A stretch of DNA of 64,000 nt. Origin: Pseudomonadota bacterium (GTDB lineage Bacteria; Desulfobacterota; Desulfobacteria; Desulfobacterales; JAHIVH01). This document shows, in pieces, positions 26,822-36,078 of this stretch; the stretch's first letter is position 1; each line of letters begins with the position of its first letter. The stretch is from positions 50,791 through 114,790 of the forward strand of contig JAHIVH010000116.1 in assembly GCA_018816735.1 (NCBI GenBank), in the 5' to 3' direction. The notes beneath the pieces are model-generated. The model had not been told where the DNA came from. It ran no database searches and worked only from the letters and a program-made list of their open reading frames with translations. The translations under genes and the position numbers were made by a program.

Positions 26822-27154
26822 TTATTTTTCAAAGCCCCCGATCAAATGAAGATGGAGATGAAAGACCTCTTGTCCACCTCCCTTTTCAACATTAAAAAAG
26901 AGCTTATATCCGGATGTATCTGTCTTAAACGTTTTAGCCATGTTTCGGCCTGAAAAAATCATTTCGGATATAATTGAACGGTCTTCGTCCTTCAGGTCAT
27001 TAATGCTTCTTATATGTTTACGGGGAACAATTAATAAATGGACAGGTGCCTGAGGATTGATATCCTTGAATACCACCAGTGCATCATTCTCAAATAAGAA
27101 TGCTGAAGGGATCTCCTTGTTGACAATTTTGCAGAAAATACAGTCTGACGGCAT
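26822..27154 (-). CDS. HIT-family nucleotide hydrolase
   Basis: A 110-residue histidine-triad protein of the HINT type, cleaving AMP from lysine or other amines in purine nucleoside phosphoramidates. The catalytic triad sequence HLHLHLIGG is at the C-terminus, CIFCKIVNKEIPS at the N-terminus supplies the usual Cys-x-x-Cys pair, and HLLIVPRKHI is the middle signature. The enzyme is full length. It is the last clear gene of the clpS-clpA-aat operon, 40 bases after aat. A role in clearing aminoacyl-AMP side products would suit this setting but is speculative. Confidence 0.92.
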   Translation of the reverse strand: MPSDCIFCKIVNKEIPSAFLFENDALVVFKDINPQAPVHLLIVPRKHIRSINDLKDEDRSIISEMIFSGRNMAKTFKTDTSGYKLFFNVEKGGGQEVFHLHLHLIGGFEK

Positions 27155-27194
27155 GAGCAGTCTCTCCTCTATGCATGAACAGGGTTTAAATCCG

Positions 27195-27923
27195 TTATTG
27201 AAGTGCGTACTGCGTCCCTAAGTCCGGATAAATGGCGTTCAGATCAAAATGCCATTTTCCGGGTGTGTCATCCGATGAAATCGATTGACTTAATTCTTTC
27301 ATGAATCGTTTTCGGGATATTTCTTTTGCGCCAAATCGCATCAGATGATCTGTTTTGAGCTGACAATCAATAAAATGAAATTGATGATCTTTTAAATATT
27401 TGACCAAAACAACAAAAGCGACCTTTGATGCGTTTGTTTTAGCTGTGAACATGGATTCACCGAAAAAGCATTTGCCTATGGCCACACCATAAAGACCACC
27501 GGCAAGCTCTCCATCCAATCGTGCTTCCATAGAGTGGGCATAACCACTTTCATATAGTCTGATGTATGCCGCTATCATATCATTTACAATCCAGGTATCC
27601 TTGTCCTTTTTAATATGTGTTTCGGCACAACTTGTAATAACCTGTTCAAATGATTGATCAAAAGTGACGTTAAATATCTTTTTTCTTAGCGTTTTCCCAA
27701 GACTTTTTGAAATTCTCAACTCATCCGGAAACAGAACCAGTCTTTTTTCCGGCGACCACCATAATATGGGGTCTTCTTTGGCATACCAGGGGAATATACC
27801 TGTTTTGTAAGCTTGAATCAGACGCTTTTCGCTAAGATCCCCTCCAATGGCAAGGAGTCCATTTTCCTCAGCCAGATAAGGCGGAGGGAAAGAGGGATTT
27901 TCAGATAACAAAAAAACAGTCAT
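27195..27923 (-). CDS. aat: Leucyl/phenylalanyl-tRNA-protein transferase
   Basis: Transfers Leu or Phe from charged tRNA to the N-terminal Lys or Arg of a protein, making it a substrate for ClpS-ClpAP. Family motifs are clear: FPPPYLAEENGLLAIGGDLS, IFPWY, WWSPEKRLVLFPDELRISKS, GLYGVAIGKCFFGESMF and the tail HFIDCQLKTDHLMRFGAKEI. The length, 242 residues, is normal. It begins 16 bases after the clpA stop on the minus strand, so targeting enzyme and protease are made together. Confidence 0.95.
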   Translation of the reverse strand: MTVFLLSENPSFPPPYLAEENGLLAIGGDLSEKRLIQAYKTGIFPWYAKEDPILWWSPEKRLVLFPDELRISKSLGKTLRKKIFNVTFDQSFEQVITSCAETHIKKDKDTWIVNDMIAAYIRLYESGYAHSMEARLDGELAGGLYGVAIGKCFFGESMFTAKTNASKVAFVVLVKYLKDHQFHFIDCQLKTDHLMRFGAKEISRKRFMKELSQSISSDDTPGKWHFDLNAIYPDLGTQYALQ

Positions 27924-27939
27924 GCGATTTTACAATGCT

Positions 27940-30204
27940 TTATTTTGATTTGAAACCGAAATTTATTTTATCATTTCTGAACCCAATGGAAATCTTGCCA
28001 CCTTTTTCAAGTTTTCCAAAAAGCACCTCATCTGCAATTTTGTCCTTGATTTCGGTCTGAATCAGTCTCGCAAGCGGCCTTGCCCCGTATTTTTTATCGT
28101 ATCCATTTTTAGCAAGCCATAAACGCGCTTTCTGGGTCAAGCTCAATTTGACATTCCTTGACACCAGCTGTGTTTTGATCTCTTCCATGAGTTTGTCCAC
28201 AATTCTTCCCATGATGTCTATGGTAAGAGAATGAAATACGATAACATCATCCAGTCGGTTTCGGAATTCAGGGCTGAACTGTTTTTCAATTGCACGAAGA
28301 CCCTTTGAAACGAATTCATTGTCTGCGCCGCTCCCAAATCCAATGGCGTTGTTGCTCATCTCTCTGGCGCCAGCATTTGATGTCATGATAATGATGACAT
28401 TCCTGAAATCAGCCTTTTTCCCGGTATTATCTGTCAGTGTTGCATAATCCATAACCTGGAGAAGAATATTGAAAATATCCTGATGGGCTTTTTCAATTTC
28501 ATCCAAAAGCAATACACAATGAGGATTTCTTCTGATGCTTTCGGTCAGGAGTCCCCCCTGTTCAAATCCCACATAACCCGGAGGTGATCCGATAAGTCGG
28601 GCAACAGCGTGTTTTTCCATATATTCACTCATGTCAAACCGAATGAATTCAACACCAAGGCAAAATGCCAGCTGTTTTGCAACTTCCGTTTTACCCACAC
28701 CCGTAGGACCTGTAAAAAGAAATGACCCTACTGGACGGCCCGGAATGGCCAAACCTGCCCTGGAACGTTTGATGGATGTTACAAGAGACCCAATCGCATC
28801 GTCCTGACCAAAAACAACCCGTCTGATGTCCGTTGTCAGTAACGCCAGTTTGGTTTTTTCTGTTGTCGATACTGTTTTGGGTGGTATTTTGGCCATTTTG
28901 GCAACGACTTTCTCAATGTCCGATGCATGAATATTCCGCCGTTTGGGTTTACCGGAAAGTCTGATGAACGCACCGGTTTCATCGATTACATCGATGGCCT
29001 TGTCAGGCAGATATCTGTCATTGATAAATTTAGCAGAAAGTTCCGCTGCTGATTCAAGTGCATGATCTGTATATGAAATACCATGATGATCTTCGTAACA
29101 GGATTTCAGTCCTTTCAGTATCTGAATGGTCTCGGATACAGATGGTTCAGCAATTTCAATTTTTTCAAATCGTCTTGACAACGCACGATCTTTTTCAAAG
29201 TTATTTTTATATTCCTCATATGTTGTTGATCCGATACATCTGAGTTCGCCAGTGGCAAGAGCCGGTTTCAGGATATTAGAGGCGTCTATGGAGCCCCCGC
29301 TTGTTGCACCGGCGCCCACAATAGTATGAATTTCGTCTATAAATAAGATAACGTTATTAATTTTTTTCAAGGATTGCAGTATCTGTTTCAATCGTTGTTC
29401 GAAATCGCCCCTGAATTTGGTGCCAGCAAGTACCCCACCCATATCCAGAGAGTATATTCTGGTGTTTTCAAGAAACTTGGGAACTTTCCCTTCATATATT
29501 TTTAAAGCAAGTCCTTCTGCAATAGCGGTTTTCCCAACACCAGGCTCACCGACAAAAACCGGATTGTTTTTACGCCTTCGGCACAATATCTGTATGCACC
29601 GGCTTAACTCCGCCTCTCGACCGATCAGTGGATCTATTTTACCCAATCTGGCTTTTCTGATCAGATCGACCGTATATAAATCCAAAGGATCATCTTTTTT
29701 CTTTTTCTTGTCCCTCGACGGTTTTTCAGTCTCAGTGTCCGCCTCTGCATCTTCTGATCCGGGTTTATCAGCCCTCGTGGAAATGTGATGGGAGATATAG
29801 TTTAATATTTCCAGCCGGCTTACTCCCTCTGACTCAAGAAAATGAGCCGCATATGAGTCCTTTTCCTGAAAAATGGATGCCAGAATGTCTCCAACAGCGA
29901 CTTCCTGTTTTTCAGCAGCACGGACATGATTAACAGCCCTTTGTATCATTCTCTGAAAACCGATTGTCTGCTGAAGGACATATTCTCTGTCCTGAGAAAC
30001 ACTTTGAATCCTGTTTTCAAAAAAATCTTCAAGAGATGTTTTCAGGTTTTCAACATTACCGCCGCACCCTTCGACAATTTCGCGCCCTTCATCATCATGT
30101 ATAATCGCAAATAATACATGTTCGATACAAACATACTCATGTCGTCTTCGTTTTGCTTCCTTGACTGCGAACGCGAGGGTCGCACCTAATTCTTTACTTA
30201 TCAT
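27940..30204 (-). CDS. clpA: ATP-dependent Clp protease ATP-binding subunit ClpA
   Basis: Hexameric AAA+ unfoldase of 754 residues that feeds substrates to ClpP. It has the N-domain (about 1-145) that docks ClpS, a first AAA module with GEPGVGKTAIAE and IDEIHTIVGAGA, and a second with GPTGVGKTEVAKQL and LLLDEIEKAHQDIFN. The ClpP-contact loop appears as NAIGFGSG, an IGF form. A charged linker rich in Lys and Asp (DKKKKKDDPLD) lies before module one. ClpP is not in this window. It is six bases after clpS, so the adaptor and unfoldase are tightly coupled. Confidence 0.95.
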   Translation of the reverse strand: MISKELGATLAFAVKEAKRRRHEYVCIEHVLFAIIHDDEGREIVEGCGGNVENLKTSLEDFFENRIQSVSQDREYVLQQTIGFQRMIQRAVNHVRAAEKQEVAVGDILASIFQEKDSYAAHFLESEGVSRLEILNYISHHISTRADKPGSEDAEADTETEKPSRDKKKKKDDPLDLYTVDLIRKARLGKIDPLIGREAELSRCIQILCRRRKNNPVFVGEPGVGKTAIAEGLALKIYEGKVPKFLENTRIYSLDMGGVLAGTKFRGDFEQRLKQILQSLKKINNVILFIDEIHTIVGAGATSGGSIDASNILKPALATGELRCIGSTTYEEYKNNFEKDRALSRRFEKIEIAEPSVSETIQILKGLKSCYEDHHGISYTDHALESAAELSAKFINDRYLPDKAIDVIDETGAFIRLSGKPKRRNIHASDIEKVVAKMAKIPPKTVSTTEKTKLALLTTDIRRVVFGQDDAIGSLVTSIKRSRAGLAIPGRPVGSFLFTGPTGVGKTEVAKQLAFCLGVEFIRFDMSEYMEKHAVARLIGSPPGYVGFEQGGLLTESIRRNPHCVLLLDEIEKAHQDIFNILLQVMDYATLTDNTGKKADFRNVIIIMTSNAGAREMSNNAIGFGSGADNEFVSKGLRAIEKQFSPEFRNRLDDVIVFHSLTIDIMGRIVDKLMEEIKTQLVSRNVKLSLTQKARLWLAKNGYDKKYGARPLARLIQTEIKDKIADEVLFGKLEKGGKISIGFRNDKINFGFKSK

Positions 30205-30210
30205 AATACA

Positions 30211-30525
30211 TTAAACCTTTTCAAACGTACTTTTTAAAGGGAAACCATTATGCCTTGCCAGGTTATGAACTTCATTGACCTTTGTCTCAGCAATCTCATA
30301 AGTGTAAATTCCACATACTGCTATCCCCTCTTTATGAATTCTCATCATGATCTGTTCTGCATCAAATGTTGATTTATTGAATATGGACATCAACACACTC
30401 ACTACAAAATCCATTGTTGTATAATCATCATTATGCATCAACACCTTGTACATAGGTGGTTCTTTTGTTTTTTCGCGTATATCGGAAAGAATACTTTCAG
30501 ATGTTAAATCATCAAAATCACTCAT
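30211..30525 (-). CDS. clpS: ATP-dependent Clp protease adaptor ClpS
   Basis: A 104-residue adaptor that recognises bulky N-terminal residues and hands proteins to ClpA. The residues YKVLMHNDDYTTMDFVVSVL contain the substrate-pocket Asn-Asp-Asp and the Met at its gate, and the region HKEGIAVCGIYTYEIAETKV supplies the conserved His and the ClpA-binding face. It leads the operon clpS-clpA-aat-HIT. Length is normal. Confidence 0.95.
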   Translation of the reverse strand: MSDFDDLTSESILSDIREKTKEPPMYKVLMHNDDYTTMDFVVSVLMSIFNKSTFDAEQIMMRIHKEGIAVCGIYTYEIAETKVNEVHNLARHNGFPLKSTFEKV

Positions 30526-30893
30526 TTTAGTTTAAACACCATCTTTTTAAAACTCTTCCAACGTCACACTATTTTAATGTCAATATATTTTAATACCGAT
30601 TATCCAAAGGCCCAAGTCTATATGACAACCCTTAAGCGCCAGGAAATTCATTCGTACTATGTGTTTATCAATTTAAGGTTTTTTTAGTGACTTGTAAAGT
30701 TCGAATGACGGATATTTGAATAAAGATGATATTGAAAACTGATAGTAAACCGGCATGAAAAAGGGCATATTAAAAATATCTGACATCTGGTAATCGATAT
30801 ATGATGCCCTTTTCCTCGTTTGATGCAGATTGAAAACCCATTCCGGAGTTTATGTCCAACGTGAATTCAGACATATAACTGTTTGAAAAAAAG
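30526..30893. other. Intergenic region between clpS and the secA stop
   Basis: About 370 bases. It holds the clpS promoter region and, nearer secA, an inverted repeat listed separately at 30759-30813. A minus-strand frame of 34 codons starting with ATG near 30872 is open but has no ribosome site, so I do not call a gene. Confidence 0.55.
30759..30813 (-). terminator. Probable secA terminator
   Basis: AAAAGGGCAT (30759-30768) pairs exactly with ATGCCCTTTT (30804-30813). Read on the minus strand the hairpin lies about 80 bases after the secA stop and ends in a run of T. The 35-base loop is large for an intrinsic terminator, so the call is moderate. Confidence 0.5.
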
Positions 30894-33419
30894 CTAATTT
30901 GTCCCACAACATTTCTTGTATTTTTTTCCGCTTCCACAGGGGCACGGTGAGTTCCGTCCGACTTTTTCATCATTCCGTTTAACTGGCATTTTCTTTTGAG
31001 AACCATCACCATGCGAGAACGTCAGGTTCTGTTGTTTTTCATCAGGTTTAATACGTTCTATACTTTGAGGTTCCCTAATCTGTATTCTGAACAATATCCG
31101 GACAATTTCGTCCTTTACCCGGGAAATCATGTCCTGAAACATGGCAAAACCTTCTTTTTTATAAACGATCAATGGATTTTGCTGCGCATATCCCCGTAAA
31201 CCGATACCTTCTTTGAGGTGATCCATGCTCAACAAATGGTCCTTCCAGAGACTATCCACTGTCTGCAATACAATAAACCGCTCCAACTGCCTGAATTCCT
31301 GAGCCCCGATTAACGATTCCTTGTCATTGTAATAGGACAAGGCACGTTCGGCAATATTATCTCCAAGGTCATGCCCCCATTCCGTTACCTGGGTACTATC
31401 AAGATTGGCATGGAAATTAAACTGAATAAAAATAGCGTCATTGAGTCCCTTAATGTCGATATCTTCATTTTTTTGTTTTTCCACCATATACAAATGGCAA
31501 ATCTCATAGGCTTTTTCTTGGATCATGTCTTCGATCGAGGATTTAAGATTTTCACCACTTAATGCCTCACGGCGTTGTTTGTAAATTACCTCGCGTTGCT
31601 GATTCATCACATCATCGTATTCAATCAGCTGTTTTCTGATATCAAAATTATGGCCTTCTACCTTGGTTTGTGCATTTTCGATGGCCTTGCTGATAAACCG
31701 GTGCTCTATGGGTTCGCCATCTTCCATACCCAGACGTTCCATAATGGCGGTTATCCTTTCTCCGCCAAAAATACGAAGAAGGTCATCATCCAGTGATAAA
31801 TAAAAGCGAGAGGAACCAGGGTCTCCCTGCCTGCCGGATCGCCCCCTTAACTGATTATCAATGCGCCGGCTTTCATGTCGTTCTGTGCCGATAATGTGAA
31901 GCCCGCCCAAATCTACAACGCCCTCGCCAAGCACAATATCCGTCCCACGCCCAGCCATATTGGTTGAAATGGTTATTGCCCCTTTCTGCCCTGCCATGGA
32001 GACAATTTCGGCTTCTTTGCTGTGATTTTTTGCATTCAGGACTTCGTGCTTGATGCCTCGTTTCTTTAATTTATTGCTCAAGTCTTCAGATACATCAATG
32101 GAAATTGTTCCAACAAGCACAGGCTGCCCTTTTTTGTTTCGTTGAACGATTTCATCCATGGCTGCTTCAAATTTTTCTTTTTTCGTCTTGTATATCACAT
32201 CGGAATGATCCAAACGAATCATTGGCATGTTGGTCGGGATAACCATCACTTCAAGGCCATAAATTTTTTCAAATTCTGTGGCTTCTGTTTCAGCTGTTCC
32301 GGTCATACCACTCAACTTATCATACATACGAAAGTAGTTCTGGAATGTTATTGAAGCAAGCGTCTGGTTCTCATTTTCTATTTTAACATTTTCTTTAGCT
32401 TCCAATGCCTGATGAAGGCCCTCACTGTATCTCCTGCCTGGCATAAGGCGGCCAGTGAATTCATCGACAATAATAACCTCGCCATTTTTTACAATATAGT
32501 CCACGTCCCTCTTGAAAAGATTGTGCGCTTTCAATGCCTGATTGACATGATGGAGCATTTCGATATGTTTGGGATCGAAAAGATTATCAACCTGAAGCTT
32601 GCTTTCAACCTTTGCGACACCGTCTTCCGTAAGCACGACAGATCTGGCTTTTTCGTCTAACGTAAAATCCTTTTCAGCTTTCAAAGGGGGGATGATCGTA
32701 TTTACCTGGGCATAAAGTGAGGTGGACTTTTCTGCCGGCCCGGAAATAATGAGAGGGGTTCTTGCTTCATCAATCAGGATGCTGTCCACCTCGTCTACGA
32801 TACAAAAATTCAGTTCTCTCTGCACCAGTTGTTCCTTGTGGAACTTCATGTTGTCTCTTAAATAATCGAAACCGAACTCATTATTCGTGCCATAGGAAAT
32901 ATCCGACCCATAAGCTACTTTTCGCTGCTTATCATCAAGGCCATGAACAATCGTGCCTACGCTGAGTCCTAAAAATTTGAAAACTTGACCCATCCACTCC
33001 GCATCACGATTGGCAAGATAATCATTAACAGTAATTATATGAACACCCATACCTGTGAGCGCATTCAAATAAGCAGGGAGAGTGGCTACAAGGGTTTTTC
33101 CTTCACCAGTTTTCATTTCAGCAATTTTTCCCTCATGAAGTGCAATGCCACCAACCAGTTGAGAATCGAAATGTCTCATTTTCAGCACGCGTAACGAAGC
33201 TTCCCTCACAGTTGCAAATGCTTCAACCAGAATATCTTCAAGAGAAGCACCCTGCCCGATTTTTTCCTTGAATTTGATGGTTTGCTGCCTTAATTGATTG
33301 TCGGTTAAAGCCTTTATTTCAGGTTCGATGGTGTTAATTAACTCAATCATAGGTTGAAGTCTCTTCAACTCTCTTTCATTTTTTGTCCCAAAAACTTTTG
33401 TCAACAATTTAACTATCAT
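30894..33419 (-). CDS. secA: Preprotein translocase ATPase SecA
   Basis: Motor of the Sec export pathway, 841 residues, shuttling between cytosol and SecYEG. Walker A is MKTGEGKTLVATLPAYLNAL in part (GEGKT core), the DEAD-type Walker B is VDEVDSILIDEARTPL, and SGMTGTAETEATEFEKIYGL and NMAGRGTDIVLGEGV are helicase motifs. The C-terminal SEC-C zinc site is NSPCPCGSGKKYKKCCG, used for SecB or ribosome contact. The gene is complete, starting ATG at 33419. It follows the M23 peptidase gene in the same direction, with 330 bases between. Confidence 0.96.
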   Translation of the reverse strand: MIVKLLTKVFGTKNERELKRLQPMIELINTIEPEIKALTDNQLRQQTIKFKEKIGQGASLEDILVEAFATVREASLRVLKMRHFDSQLVGGIALHEGKIAEMKTGEGKTLVATLPAYLNALTGMGVHIITVNDYLANRDAEWMGQVFKFLGLSVGTIVHGLDDKQRKVAYGSDISYGTNNEFGFDYLRDNMKFHKEQLVQRELNFCIVDEVDSILIDEARTPLIISGPAEKSTSLYAQVNTIIPPLKAEKDFTLDEKARSVVLTEDGVAKVESKLQVDNLFDPKHIEMLHHVNQALKAHNLFKRDVDYIVKNGEVIIVDEFTGRLMPGRRYSEGLHQALEAKENVKIENENQTLASITFQNYFRMYDKLSGMTGTAETEATEFEKIYGLEVMVIPTNMPMIRLDHSDVIYKTKKEKFEAAMDEIVQRNKKGQPVLVGTISIDVSEDLSNKLKKRGIKHEVLNAKNHSKEAEIVSMAGQKGAITISTNMAGRGTDIVLGEGVVDLGGLHIIGTERHESRRIDNQLRGRSGRQGDPGSSRFYLSLDDDLLRIFGGERITAIMERLGMEDGEPIEHRFISKAIENAQTKVEGHNFDIRKQLIEYDDVMNQQREVIYKQRREALSGENLKSSIEDMIQEKAYEICHLYMVEKQKNEDIDIKGLNDAIFIQFNFHANLDSTQVTEWGHDLGDNIAERALSYYNDKESLIGAQEFRQLERFIVLQTVDSLWKDHLLSMDHLKEGIGLRGYAQQNPLIVYKKEGFAMFQDMISRVKDEIVRILFRIQIREPQSIERIKPDEKQQNLTFSHGDGSQKKMPVKRNDEKVGRNSPCPCGSGKKYKKCCGTN

Positions 33420-33749
33420 AAATAACGATTCCCTTTAACTGATTAACCATTCCAATTTGATTGAGATTCCGTTTTTTTAATATTTAGGTCGAATATCGAT
33501 ACCGAACGATATGCAAGTGAACTGGTATATACACCATGATACCTGAAATTACAATTAAAGCTGTATGAATTATTTATTAAAAAATGACATGAGGATCAAT
33601 GAAGAAAACGATTAATTTTCAATCAATATTGAGAGTTATAATGGGCTGGATTTGAAAAATAAAGATGGTAAACTACCCTTTCCACAGAAAGGTGAATAAA
33701 CGATTTTGGATTTTCTATAAAAAAATAATAGAATTTATTTCTTGTTTAA
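33420..33749. other. AT-rich region upstream of secA
   Basis: Roughly 330 bases between the M23 stop and the secA start, both minus strand, so the secA promoter and leader are expected here. A small hairpin, CCTTTC with GAAAGG around four bases near 33678-33693, is the only structure noticed. No gene is apparent. Confidence 0.5.
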
Positions 33750-34676
33750 TTAGTTTAGCATATATTGCGATGGATTGACCGGTACGCCATTCAATCTGAC
33801 TTCATAATGGACATGCGGTCCTGTGCTTCTTCCCGTGTTGCCCATCTCACCAATTTTCTCGCCCCTTTTCACAGAAGCGCCCTTTTTGGTATGAAATTTT
33901 TTCAAATGGGCATATCGTGTGACCATGCCATAGCCATGATCAATGACAATGGTGTTTCCCAGCATTCCCTTTTGGCCCATGAATGTAACTGTTCCATCAG
34001 CAGTCGCAAAGATATCTGATCCTTCCCGATTGGCAATATCAAGCGCCTTATGGAACTCTCGTCTACCTGTAAACGGAGATTCCCTGTATCCGAATTTAGA
34101 AGTTATCCATCCCTTAGATGGTCTGATGGCAGGTGTGCAAAGCAACAGGTTTCTTTTTGATTCCAGTCCGGTTAAAAGCTCCCCCAGTCCTTTCTGCTGG
34201 TTTGAGAAGGCGATGTCAAGCTCTCCCACCTGATCATGCATTTCACGGAGAAGGCTGTCATGCTTTGTCGTAATTCGTATAGACGTATTGATATCTTCAG
34301 GAATGGACCCTCCAATACCAAAAAGCCCTTCGTCTTCAGGGGCCTTTTCAATATTGGCTATAATTCTGATTTTCTTTTCAAATTCGTTAAGCTCAACGAT
34401 CTGATTTTTTAATCCATTAATTTCTGAGGCAAAGGATTGTATCTGCTGACGCTGAATTCTGATTTCCTCTTCCTGATCACCGATCTTTCTCTCAAGACTG
34501 ATGGAATTGATAAATGTTTTTTTAAGTTTCAAGTAGTCAAATAATGCATAGCCACATATGAGGGAAAGCACTAACAGGAAAAAACCTCCTGTTGCGATGA
34601 CCGTTCTTGAAATGGAAGTCTGTCTCATTGTGGAGCCAGAGCTGCTCATTAGGTATAAGGTTATTTTATCATTCAT
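33750..34676 (-). CDS. M23-family peptidoglycan endopeptidase with membrane anchor
   Basis: A 308-residue LytM/M23 protein. An N-terminal cytoplasmic stretch and one transmembrane helix (about residues 28-50) are followed by a coiled coil (about 58-115, LERKIGDQEEEIRIQRQQIQ onward), and the peptidase domain fills the C-terminal half. Zinc ligands are visible in FHKALDIA (HxxxD) and GPHVHYEV (HxH). GYRESPFTGRREFHKALD and GNTIVIDHGYGMVTRYAHL are typical of the family. It faces the periplasm and either cuts cross-links itself or activates an amidase, as EnvC/NlpD-type proteins do; since all zinc residues are present I favour an active enzyme. Confidence 0.9.
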   Translation of the reverse strand: MNDKITLYLMSSSGSTMRQTSISRTVIATGGFFLLVLSLICGYALFDYLKLKKTFINSISLERKIGDQEEEIRIQRQQIQSFASEINGLKNQIVELNEFEKKIRIIANIEKAPEDEGLFGIGGSIPEDINTSIRITTKHDSLLREMHDQVGELDIAFSNQQKGLGELLTGLESKRNLLLCTPAIRPSKGWITSKFGYRESPFTGRREFHKALDIANREGSDIFATADGTVTFMGQKGMLGNTIVIDHGYGMVTRYAHLKKFHTKKGASVKRGEKIGEMGNTGRSTGPHVHYEVRLNGVPVNPSQYMLN

Positions 34677-35217
34677 AATTGAAATTACACACCGGTTCCT
34701 CTTAGTGTTTTGCCAATGGCTTGATGCAATTTACATTCCAATATGATACTTCAGATAACTCTGGGGCCTTGTAAAAGGCTGATTTGACCCTAATCAGGTA
34801 ATCAATATCATTTATCGAGGTAAAATGTCAACATCAGACGTGCAATTATTTCATTTAATTCCATTTTTTTACGTAGAATTGCACCGTATATATATAACCT
34901 TATTGTTGTTATCGACGTATTCTTTAAAAAACCTTACGAAAATCAATATAGAGAAACTAAAATGTCTGAAAAACGTGTGCTGAACAACAGTCAATGTGTC
35001 TGATTTTTCAATCAAATTGACAAACTTTGTCTATTTAGTGAAAGGAAGAAGTACACTATTTTTCAAAACATGTAAAGAAGACTTGAAATATTTTTTGGAA
35101 TTTTATCATATAGGAAGGAATAGTCTGGTTCATCAAGAAAGCCCTGGCCTGTCAACTCTTGCCAGGGCGACTTTAATTATCTTTGTCTTTATTAGTATAC
35201 ATGAGCATGTATCCATA
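34677..35217. other. AT-rich intergenic region upstream of the M23 gene
   Basis: About 540 very AT-rich bases between two minus-strand genes. It contains the terminator at 35141-35168 and, nearer 34680-34800, presumably the promoter of the M23 gene. A plus-strand frame beginning at a GTG near 34996 crosses the terminator and the neighbouring gene and is not credible. Nothing else is recognised. Confidence 0.5.
35141..35168 (-). terminator. Terminator after the PilZ-like gene
   Basis: GCCCTGGC (35141-35148) and GCCAGGGC (35161-35168) form an eight-pair GC-rich stem with a 12-base loop. On the minus strand it is followed by TTTCTTG and lies about 50 bases past the stop of the 35218-35682 gene. 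Confidence 0.65.
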
Positions 35218-35682
35218 TTAATACGGTTTGATTTTTTTTGTAAACTTTCTGATAAAGAATTCCATTTTTGTTTTTTGATGAAACGAAAGTGCCTCGATTG
35301 ATACAAAACAATATTTAGTGGATGTAAATTCGGACTGAGAGGTATTCTCGGATTTAACAAGGGTAATAGAGCCGGCTTTCAAACGCTCCATCAGGATGCC
35401 CTCTCCTGATCTTAAAATATCAAAACAGGTCGGTTCCAATTGTGTATAACCGGTGTCAACAAATTGAAAAAGAAAACCTTTTTTACTCATCGCAACAATT
35501 GGGCATATTTGTGGAGAAAGGGATTCAAAAAGAACATAAAATTTTTCATTTTCTTTAAATACCCTGAGATCTCCTCCTTCAAAAAAATAGTCATTGGATC
35601 CTTTATCTTGTTTGGCAGCATACCCACGATTAACCGATAAGGCATAACTTTCATTGATACGAAAATTTTCTGAGTTCAGCAT
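35218..35682 (-). CDS. Uncharacterised protein, possible PilZ-like domain
   Basis: A soluble 154-residue protein that I do not recognise with confidence. The middle part, IVAMSKKGFLFQFVDTG followed by EPTCFDIL and an acidic or hydrophobic run, recalls the strand order of a group of Desulfobacterota PilZ-like proteins (normally IxDISxxGxxFxY). The arginine-rich RxxxR motif that binds cyclic di-GMP in true PilZ domains is absent. It has no signal peptide or membrane helix, stands alone with its own terminator, and carries a basic tail (IRKFTKKIKPY). Coding status is supported by the length, clear flanking terminator and start at 35682. Confidence 0.6.
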   Translation of the reverse strand: MLNSENFRINESYALSVNRGYAAKQDKGSNDYFFEGGDLRVFKENEKFYVLFESLSPQICPIVAMSKKGFLFQFVDTGYTQLEPTCFDILRSGEGILMERLKAGSITLVKSENTSQSEFTSTKYCFVSIEALSFHQKTKMEFFIRKFTKKIKPY

Positions 35683-36078
35683 AATAAAGATTCCTTTTGA
35701 TCTAAAGGTTAACGATTGACGAACCAGGGAAATATCTTTGGGTAAAAACAGCAGAAACTGTAACTTGTCATGCGATTGATGTTTACTATAGTTAGCATTT
35801 TAATTTCTTGTCTATAGTGAGAACAACTCATTTTTATAGGATAAATTCCTGAAATAACATTTTATATAAAATTAATTCGGGAAAATAACCATTTGCATAT
35901 AAGTTAAATGCCTAACAGTGGATAACATAACTTTTTCCGGCAGAGGGGTTGAATCCTGATTCATTAGATATTATTATTTGTAAATAACTGAAGTTGTGGT
36001 ATAGATTTAGCTGTTTGCTGAAAATAATACGTATCCCTTCATTCCGCGTTTGTTTTCAGATGATTTGGTGAGAGTTAT
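35683..36078. other. Divergent intergenic region, AT-rich
   Basis: About 395 bases between divergent genes, expected to hold both promoters. I see no strong paired hexamers, hairpin or short gene. The AT content is among the highest in the window. Confidence 0.5.

Noticed and set aside
30770..31012. Minus-strand frame crossing the secA stop, ending in a 34-codon ATG-led part
   Set aside because: The first half is antisense-free but out of frame with secA's conserved zinc motif; the 34-codon part lacks a ribosome site and overlaps the terminator stem.
34996..35301. Plus-strand GTG frame of 101 codons
   Set aside because: Crosses the strong terminator at 35141-35168 and the antisense end of the PilZ-like gene; hydrophobic AT-rich composition typical of spurious frames.
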